Shown piece after piece: positions 56,834 to 64,000 of a stretch of DNA of 64,000 bases. Position numbers and translations under genes: made by a program. The stretch's first letter is position 1. Each line of letters opens with the position of its first letter. Origin of the DNA: Gloeopeniophorella convolvens (Eukaryota; Basidiomycota; Agaricomycetes; Russulales). Below the pieces are notes generated by a model, which was not told the origin of the DNA, made no database searches, and saw nothing but the letters and a program-made list of their open reading frames with translations. The stretch spans positions 248,001 to 312,000 of the forward strand of contig WTXD01000004.1 in NCBI GenBank assembly GCA_022496205.1, read 5' to 3'.

Positions 56834-57313
56834 GGACGTCGCCCTGGGGTCGCGCAGCAGAGGGGTGGCATAGATTTCGGCAGGACGAGGCATCCGCTCG
56901 CCCAAAAGACTGCAACATGTATGGCCGGTGGTGTACCGCTGGCAAGTCCACACACACACTGGGTTTCGAGCAACACGATTCTATTAATGCTAATGACTGT
57001 GCATCGCGTCGCAACGCAATGGCTGTGCTATCTGTTGTCTACGAGAGGCATACAATCTGCAGACAGGGACACAGAGGGCGAGGGGTCGCTATTTGCCCGG
57101 AGGAAGTTCACAGAGATGTGGGAAAGCAACTCTGTGACTAGTGAAGGGCGAATATTCAGACGGTATTGCGGACGTGAATTGGAGTGCGCAGAGGTACGCA
57201 TTGTTGAACGTTTGCGTACATCGTGGAAGGAGAGAAGGGGTTGAAAAAAAGGTACGGCCTGTTCCGCGTAGCCGGAGAGTCCCGGAGTCGAGTCCTGCGA
57301 GCAGCAAAAGAAA
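56834..57313. other. Intergenic region between NDUFA5 and tRNA-Ser
   Basis: About 480 bp. No gene is supported on either strand. It contains the NDUFA5 3' end and the T-run past the tRNA 3' end, where RNA polymerase III would stop. Confidence 0.5.
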
Positions 57314-57417
57314 CGCTGACAGCAGGATTTGAACCTACGCGGGCAATGCCCAAGTGATGTTGCCACGTTGCGAAACGTGATTCAAATCACTCGCCTTAAC
57401 GACTCGGCCATATCAGC
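57314..57417 (-). tRNA. tRNA-Ser(UGA) with a 22-nt intron
   Basis: Read on the minus strand, GCTGATA at the 5' end pairs with TGTCAGC at the 3' end (seven base pairs with one T-G). The D arm is GCCGAGTCGTTAAGGC. The anticodon loop reads TTTGAA with UGA at positions 34-36. The anticodon stem arms AGTGA and TCACT are separated by an intron of about 22 nt, placed after position 37 as expected, and the intron contains the hairpin CACGTT-TCGC-AACGTG. A class II variable arm (GGGC-ATT-GCCC) and the T arm GTAGG-TTCAAAT-CCTGC follow. A T-run follows at the 3' side. All arms close, so this looks functional. Confidence 0.93.
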
Positions 57418-57708
57418 ATATCTGATTCCCCCGTAGTGTGCCACCATCTATCGCCCCCGCCTCTTTTCGAGCGCATCCGAGTAGCACTCGCACCCACAGA
57501 GACACCATCTTGCGCGCAGGTTATAATAGAACCATCTGAGTGTGTGGCTAGGTGAATAGCCGTGCGCGTCGTCGTGGCTGCTGGACATGAGCCCAGCGGC
57601 GCAGAGCGTTGAAGCGCACCAGGACGACGAGCCACTGAAGAGAAGCGTCGCTCGCCTCTGTCCCAATACCCAACACTAGTACTACTCGGCCTCGCGGTTG
57701 GCCATTGC

Positions 57709-58299
57709 ATGGACTCGCTCATCCCATTCACAACCTCCGGCTCGCTCGTAGACTGCGTGGACCGTACGTCCCCCCGCGCCCCGCCCGCACCCCGCCGTGC
57801 GCTCCATCTCTCCCCCAGGAAAGATGCTCGTCGTCCTCCGCGACGGCCGCAAGCTCCACGGCGTCCTGCGCTCCTACGACCAGTTCGGTGCGCCCCCCCC
57901 CCCCCCCGTGCGCCCCAACGCCGCTGCCGTCGCTGACCCGCACTGCAGCAAACCTCGTCCTCGAGGACACCGTCGAGCGGATATACGCCGGCACCACCTT
58001 CGCCGAAAAGTGGTGCGGGCTCTTCCTCATCCGCGGGGAGAACGTCGTCCTGCTCGGCGAGATCGTGCGCGCCCCCGTCCCCCGCTACGCGCTGTGTCCA
58101 TGCCCCTCACGATGACGCCCATCCGCAGGACCTGGACCAGGAGGACGACGTGCCGCTGCGCCAGGTCGACTACCACCAGCTTGACGACTACTATCGCGAG
58201 GACATCGCCGCCAAAAAGCTGCGCGAGGAGGCCAAGGCCAAGATCCTCTACGAGCAAAAGGGCTTCTGCAAGGAGGGCGGCGAGGGCGACGGCTATTGA
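57709..58299 (+). CDS. LSM1: LSM1, Sm-like subunit of the cytoplasmic decay complex
   Basis: Four exons give about 136 residues. Exon 1 is [18 protein letters not shown]. Splicing then gives [23 protein letters not shown] split over the Sm1 motif, [20 protein letters not shown] and [14 protein letters not shown] (Sm2). The tail [20 protein letters not shown] and [20 protein letters not shown] is diagnostic of Lsm1. Lsm1 caps the Lsm1-7 ring that binds oligo(A)-tailed mRNAs and promotes decapping in P-bodies. Intron 2 begins with a run of 15 C bases. Confidence 0.93.
57893..57907 (+). repeat. C15 homopolymer in LSM1 intron 2
   Basis: Fifteen consecutive C bases lie just downstream of the 5' splice site of the second LSM1 intron. 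Such runs slip in replication and sequencing, so the exact length may vary. Confidence 0.85.
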
Positions 58300-58516
58300 G
58301 TCTGCGTCTGCGTCGTGTCGTCGTCGAGTGTACACTCGTCCCCGCCTTCCTGGCAGATTCATTAGGCCCCGGAGGAAGCGCGGGTCACCCGCTATCTGTT
58401 GTGTTGTAGATTACGCTCGCAGGTCCCCCAGTTGTTGTCCGTGCTCTCTCTCTCTGCCCGCGCACACGCTCGAATGAAGGATACAACACGGAGACGGATA
58501 CAAACAAGCACGTCCG

Positions 58517-61500
58517 TCACTCCTTCCGCTTCTTCCCTTTCTTCCCCTGCTCGCCGTTTGGCCTGTGCTTGGCCTGCCCGTTCAAGACCGGCGGCTTGGC
58601 CAGCGTCGGCACGAGCGGCGAGGACGGCTCAAGCCCCGCGCCCGTGCCCGCGCCCTCCGCCGCGCCGACGCTCATCTGCGGGTCGAGGATGTCCTCGACA
58701 CGCGTCCGGATCTCGCGCTCGAGCTTTGTGAGCTTCTCCAGCGCCTGGTCGCGCATCTCCTTGTCAAACTCGACCTCCGCCGCGCGCAGCTTCTGCCACC
58801 TGTCCCAGCCATCAGTCAGTCAGTCAGTCGGTCGGCCCTCGCGAGCCACGCACCCTGCATGCCGCTCGCACTTCTTCTTGCCCGTGCACCACCACTCGGC
58901 CTCCTCCGCGCCGCCGTCGCCCTCCTCGTAGCTCTCCAGCACGCCCGCGCCAAACTCGGCGACCTCCTCGTCACCAAAGCACAGCCGCTGGTCCCACCCG
59001 CACTGCTCGACCGCCTCGGCGCGCTGCACCGCGAGCTGCGTCAGCTTCTCGCGCCACGCAACCGCGTCCGTCTCCGCCTTCAGCGCCTCGCGCTTCCGCA
59101 CTACCTCCGCGAGGCGCCCGCGCAACCGCGCGAGTTCGCGCGTCGCCTTGGTCGGCGGCGGCGCGGCCGCCGCGGCGCGTGCTGGCGCGCCGGGCGCGGG
59201 GACCGCGACGCCCTCGCGCCGCTCGGCCGCCTTGACGGTGTCCCAGAGCCGCGCGCGGTCGCCGCCCTGCGCGATCCAGAGCGAGACGCGCATGTGCATG
59301 TACTGCACGCCGCACTCGTCCGAGCAGTACTTGGAGAACGCGCCGCGCGCGGGTTTGTGGCACGCGTCGGACGAGGCCGGGTCGCGTTGCTTGAGCCCGT
59401 TGAGGCAGCGCCGCTTCCACGTCGTGCACAGGTCCAGGTGCGGGTTTTCTGTGCGGGAGGTCAGGCCGGGGTGTGCGTGGGAGGGGTCGTGGTGTGCGTA
59501 CTTTCGATGCAGAGGGGGCAGATGAACTGGTCGACGAGGTCGACCTCCAGGTCTGGCATGTTGACACACGACGTGTGGTACCACTCGTCGCAGCTGCGTG
59601 TGTGGTAAGATGGCAGAACGAAAGCGATGGACGCTGCTGGCGTACCGATCGCAAGCAATCATGACCTTCTCGTCGTCGTATTTGGTCTTGCAGACGCAGT
59701 ACAACTTGTCCTCCATCTCGTCCGCCTCGTCCTCGGGCTCCGCCTCGGCCGGTGCCTTGCTCTCCGACGCAGCGGGGACAGGGGTCGTGCCTGGGGGCAT
59801 GACCGAGGTTGACCTGGATCGCGCAGCCAGAGCCGACTTCTTGGTCGACGTCGCCGGTGTCTTCTTGCTCTTGGAAGGCGCGGGGGCGCTCCCATCAGCC
59901 GGTGCCTTTGGCTTCGACTTTGTCGGAGCGGTTGGCTTGGGACGGCTTTTGGGCTGTGATGCCTGCTTAACCTTGGAAATGTCAGCCAAGGCGAGCACGG
60001 ACTGCGGAGAGCTCACCTTCTTCTTCTGAGCTAGCCGGTCCTCCGGTTTCGGAGTGGCCGCTTCAGAGTCGCGGGTAGAGACAGTCCCGCTCGGAGGAGG
60101 CATCGAGGCGCGCTCCGACTTGATCGTAGGCGCAGACACGGAGGTGGTGAGGTACGACGGGGTCGACCTGCCCGCTCCGAACTCTTGATTGAGCAGAGGG
60201 GAATGGGAGGCAGACGACTTGAGCTCGGGCGAAGGAGGCCCGCGTCTCTTGGATGCGGATTGAGAGCTGCGCGGTGGCTTGTCTTCAATGAGACTGAGGA
60301 GCTCCTCGTCAACGTCCATCTCCACCTGCGCTGGCTCGCTGCTGTCCGCTTCCACCGACTCCACCGCCAGATCCAGTTCACGCGCAATCTCGAGGTCGAT
60401 GTCGACGCTCATTGCGGCGGCTGCGTCGTCGAGCCTCGAGACCTCTTCTTGTTCGAGGGGCGGTTCAGAGCCCAAAGTCGGAGGCGCAGGGGCAGGTGAA
60501 GGTGATGTTCTTGGCTCCTCGGTAGGGGGCGTGGGGATAGCCACATCAATCTTGGCTTGTACGACGGCCGGACTAGGTTCGCGCTCTGGAACGGCGATTT
60601 CAATTTCCGGAGCGTGTTCAAAGGGAGCCCAATCCTTTGGTGACGGGATGGCGGGGGGCGGGCTCTGCACAGGGGAAAGCGGTGCCGCAGGCGGAGGCTC
60701 TGATTCCTGCTTGAGCGAGACATGCTCAGGTGATTCTGCGCGAGGAGGCGTGGGCGATCTTGGGTGGGGAGCAGGCTCCGGGGTGGCATTTTGTACAATT
60801 CGTGTATCGTCAACTTTGGGAGACGGGAGGAGAGGAGGTTCCGCGTCTGACGCTTCGGCAGGAGCTGAACGCTCCTCCCTGGGCTCCGATGTTAAGCGAG
60901 AGACGGGACTTGCAGCACTGGAATGGACATCGGGTACTGGTGAAGGCGGTGCATCATCGACGACCGCTAAGGATGATTCCTCCTGCATGATAGAGCTTGT
61001 TGTCTCGGTGAAGGTCGACTGAGGCTCCAGTACGGCCGACAAGAAAACGCTTTTCACCGCCGGAGGCGCAGACACAAGCATGCTCACAGACATTGATGAT
61101 TTGTGACTTGCTGGAGCCTGCACCCGTGAACTGTGGTCCTCGACTGGCTCGCTTATTGGCGTCCGTTGCTGTGGCGATTGCAGCGGTGAGGGCACGGGCC
61201 CCAATAACGCAGGGGCGGTCTGGAGTGGCTGTAGCTGTGGACTGTGCCTTTCTGCTGGGAGATCGGGCTGCGAAATTTTGCGCCGTAGCGGGACCGCCCC
61301 GAACGTTGACGCTCGCGAATCACGGTGAATGCTGGTCCTCGGTGCATCGTATGCGCTTGACAGGCTGTACCGATCGTGTTCAGGGGCTAACGTAGGGGAA
61401 AGTTCTGGCTCATGACGGTCTTGGACCTGTGAAGGAGGGGGAGGACGCTGCTTTTCGGACTTGGAAGGTCTTCGCGGCGGAGGGTCTTTTGGGGGTGACA

Positions 61501-62730
61501 TGCGCCTGCTCGCAGTGATTACTTCCTCTGCTTCGCGAAGGGGCATGGATGGTGCCTGGCGCATCTCCGTGCGAACGTCGGAAGACCTACGTGGCTTTAC
61601 GCCCGGACCCATCAGGGCACCGACACCGAAAGACGCGGGGGTGTCCCAGGAGGGAGGGGAGTCCCAACCTCGGTCAGACCCAGACTGGGAGTCCGACTGG
61701 CGACGGCGCTTGGCGGGACGAACTTCAGGGCTTGTATCCGTTCTGAAGGACGACTCGGAATACGAGTCGTTGAGAAGAGGCCCCGAGATGAGAGAGGGAG
61801 TGATAGGGGTGCGGGGCGCGGGGGCCTGCAGCTGGGTGCGGGGAATGTCGTGGGGGGAGCGGAAGAGCAACTCGGGGCTGCGTTGAACAGCCGAGCGGGA
61901 GCCATCTGTCTTGCGCTCAAGACTAGCCTTCGCTTCGAGTCTGTCCCTCTCCGCGGTAGCAGCTTGGACGAGAGCCTCGAGTCCACCCAGAGGAGATTGT
62001 TGCGGAGAAACAGGGTTGAGAAGCGTCTGGGGAAACGAAGAGGATGGGGCGGTCGAGATGCGGGACAGGGGCGGATGGTGTGTCGAGGATGAAGCTACAG
62101 GCTCTGAGTGGTGGTCATGACGGGAATAGCGAAGGGTTGGGGAGATGGGGGGCTGGAAAGAATGATCATATTGGGATGGGGAGCGGTAATAACTTCCGGG
62201 GGACGGAGCAGAGCGCTGTGTGTAGAGGAGGGGAGAGCTGGAGGAGTGGTGGGAAGGCGGGCGCACGGGTGAGCGGGAAGAGGGAGACTCGGAGAGACGG
62301 CTTGTTGTGAATGGGGACTGCGGGGGCGGGTGCCGAGGAGGGGAGGGGGGCATGCGATACGACTGCTGACTGGCACGGATGTCGCGGTGGGAATACGGAG
62401 GGTCGGGGTCCGTGTATGCGGGGAAATTGGGGTGGGGTCGTGTGTTGACGCGGGGAGAGGCAGCGGAGGTTGCGGCCAGGTGTAGAGAGAGGGATGAGAG
62501 GGATCGGGGGACGGCGTGCGGCGGAGACTGACAGCTTGTAGGGAAAGGGGGAGGAGTTGGTCGCGATAATGGTCGTGATGTCGGGGAGGAGGCTGTCGAT
62601 GGAGGAACGCGTCTGGAGATGGGGCGGGACCTCTCGGCTGAGACAAGGCCGGGTGCGGGCGGGACGCGGACGGGGCGGGCGGGTCGTCCTCGCACAGCAG
62701 GGCAGAGATGGAGACTCTGCGGGACGCCAT
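58517..62730 (-). CDS. SPP1: SPP1/CXXC1-like PHD-finger subunit of the Set1/COMPASS H3K4 methyltransferase
   Basis: The ORF runs about 4 kb. The start is likely ATG in MASRRVSISALLCEDDPPAP (62730), linked by a short intron to the long Ser/Pro-rich reading frame; that splice is the least certain point. After roughly 1,000 residues of disordered, SP-rich and acidic sequence comes the PHD finger, LYCVCKTKYDDEKVMIACD, RCDEWYHTSCVNMPD and FICPLCIE (Cys4-His-Cys3). Then follow a second Cys cluster, RCLNGLKQ, CHKPARG and FSKYCSDECGVQYMHMRVSL, and a helix-rich region ending KKKCERHAG then WQKLRAAEVEFDKEMRDQAL. This order matches Spp1/CXXC1. The PHD finger reads H3K4 methylation. About 1,330 residues, much longer than yeast Spp1 (353). 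Confidence 0.85.
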
Positions 62731-63482
62731 CGCTGGCTGCGGGCGACGAGGGAGAGGAGGAAGAGGAGGAAGGGCAGCGGATGCGGGGGCGGACGAGCAG
62801 TGCTCCGACCGCGTGCATACGACGCTCTGCCGTGATTCCACCGCGGTCGCCGTGCCTGGCCCTCGGCGCGTATCACAACTCCCAAGCTCACAAATCTCCG
62901 TCGTGTCAGCGACCAGTTCAGTTCGTGTCTGACAAACAAATGCAATTCTGCCAGCGAAAATGTACAACGAGACATTGCGACAAAACCCAGACAGCAGCCA
63001 CGAAGGACCCACTGTTGGAAATTCTCATTTCCATCGCCACGCGAACGGGTCTGCCGCACCCAAGTCCCATCGTTCACAACCTCTCGGTCTTCCTGCTCTC
63101 CAGCCTACTTGACGGTCTCGAGGTCCTCGACCCACTCCAGTCCTGCAACAGGTGGGCGAGTCGTCGTCGAGATGCTTTTGTGAGGCTGCCCCGTGTCCGT
63201 CAGCACACGCAGAGACCATGGGACGGAGGTCGACTCACCTGTGCGTTTTAGCGTTGAGGAAACAGAACCCGCGGAAGAGCGCATTTAAGGAAAGGGGCTC
63301 CGGAGAGTGCCGGAGCGCGGGAAAGAACTGTACAGGGGTGGCTGAGGGACCCCGGATGGCGCGGTGCAGTGAGCGACGGAGCCGGGGTCCGACGACTGGC
63401 AGCGTCCGCTCTTGGTCTGCTGTCGACACAATCCTCGTCCTCCTTCGTCTGATCTCCGTTAACATCCAGCGCCCCGTCAAAC
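62731..63482. other. Divergent intergenic region SPP1 / STM1
   Basis: These 752 bp lie between divergent starts. Two open frames occur here (62619-63251 and 62708-62932 on plus), but they mirror the antisense of the SPP1 5' exon and its upstream leader. I see no supportable gene. Confidence 0.5.
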
Positions 63483-63945
63483 ATGTCGGTGGTGGCCCAT
63501 AAAAACCCTTTTGCCATCCTGGGCGGTCAGTCTTGCTATCCTCCGTCGATCTATCTTCCCATCTAAATCACATCGCCTCCCAGACGACTCGTCCGATGCC
63601 CCCACCACTACCCCCGCCTCCAAAAAGGCAGACGCCCCCGCTGCTCAGCCAACCCGTACGGCTGCAAAGTCAAAGGGTCCTGCCTCCCGCGGCGGTAGAT
63701 ACTACCCTCGGGGTGGCAAGGCTCCTCGGGATTCCGCTCAGGACGGCCAGGACGAGCCCGCCGTCGGCGACGACGGCGCCAAAAAGAGGTGTGAGTACCC
63801 CTCGTCTCACTCCTCCACAGACCCTTTCTCATATTCCCCGACAGTCGATGGCGAGGGTCGAGGCCGTGGCCGTGGCCGCGGCCGCGGTGATCGCGGCAGG
63901 GGACGCGGCCGTCCCTTTGACAGGCACAGTCAGACTGGCAAGACG
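63483..63945 (+). CDS. STM1: STM1/SERBP1-like ribosome-associated protein, 5' part (continues past the window)
   Basis: Three exons are seen. The first is short (MSVVAHKNPFAILG), its donor GTCAGT leading to DDSSDAPTTTPASKKADAPA. The second carries KSKGPASRGGRYYPRGGKAP and DGAKKR. The third is an RG-rich run, RGRGRGRGDRGRGRGRPFDR, ending HSQTGKT, then a donor GTGAGT at 63946. The N-P-F-A-L/I-L opening and the DRHSxTGKT box are the hallmarks of Stm1 and the HABP4/SERBP1 family. Stm1 occupies the mRNA channel of resting 80S ribosomes and preserves them during starvation. The 3' end is outside the window. Confidence 0.87.
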
Positions 63946-64000
63946 TGAGTCTATATTATCGCCGATCTTGGCGCCTTGTCTCATCAAATATTCCCACTCA

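Noticed and set aside
58565..59608. A 347-codon open frame on the plus strand opposite SPP1
   Set aside because: It is antisense to the PHD and C-terminal exons of SPP1 and consists of Ala/Arg/Leu-rich composition expected from GC-rich antisense. No domain is visible.
1..64000. Mobile elements, CRISPR arrays and viral or prophage insertions
   Set aside because: I found no long terminal repeats, transposase or reverse transcriptase motifs, spacer-repeat arrays or viral proteins. The gene set is uniformly fungal housekeeping.

Overview
The window is nuclear DNA from a fungus, most likely a basidiomycete of the mushroom-forming class (Agaricomycetes). Genes are closely packed on both strands, about 30 in 64 kb. 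Most are split by short introns of roughly 50-60 nt with GT-AG borders, intergenic spaces are mostly 120-500 bp, and GC content is moderate to high. Telling families include a PriA/CPL1-type secreted protein, a HapX-type iron regulator with Cys-rich motifs, a mushroom-style bZIP protein and a COMPASS Spp1 homologue with a very long disordered leader. I saw no transposon, CRISPR array, rRNA or prophage. There is one intron-containing tRNA-Ser(UGA).

Layout. 1-13 kb: the 3' part of an XRCC2-like recombinase (+), a stand-alone AMP-binding enzyme (-), an intronless mitochondrial PPR protein (+), HapX (-), and a Git1-like MFS transporter (+). 13-31 kb: SLS1-like mitochondrial protein (+), SPB1 rRNA methyltransferase (-), DUF423/TMEM256 membrane protein (+), a zinc-finger protein (+), VPS18 (+), CGR1 (-), and a Ser/Pro-rich coiled-coil protein (+). 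30-45 kb: SEC39/NBAS (-), NIP7 (-), two secreted proteins (PriA-like and an orphan, +), a DUF4870-like membrane protein (-), ribosomal protein eS24 (+), ARP1 (-), a Cys-rich type I membrane protein (+), and a 97-residue SVIP-like VIM-motif protein (+). 45-64 kb: a second bZIP protein (-), APC4 (-), DRS1 helicase (-), a membrane-anchored methyltransferase (-), a PAP2 phosphatase (+), bL32m (-) and NDUFA5 (+) as a divergent pair, tRNA-Ser (-), LSM1 (+), SPP1 (-), and the 5' part of an STM1/SERBP1-like gene (+).

How the genes fit together. This is mainly housekeeping DNA. Ribosome production and use is strongly represented: SPB1, CGR1, NIP7, DRS1, eS24, bL32m and STM1. There is also a mitochondrial group (PPR, SLS1, bL32m, NDUFA5), a membrane-traffic group (VPS18, SEC39, ARP1) and a nuclear group (XRCC2, APC4, SPP1, LSM1). 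The less ordinary parts are the secreted pair at 36-38.7 kb, the SVIP-like gene, the conserved but uncharacterised Cys-rich membrane protein, a GC-AG intron in the PAP2 gene, and the HapX locus. Exon borders were worked out by eye from reading frame and splice-site sequence; those given as exact coordinates were checked for frame.
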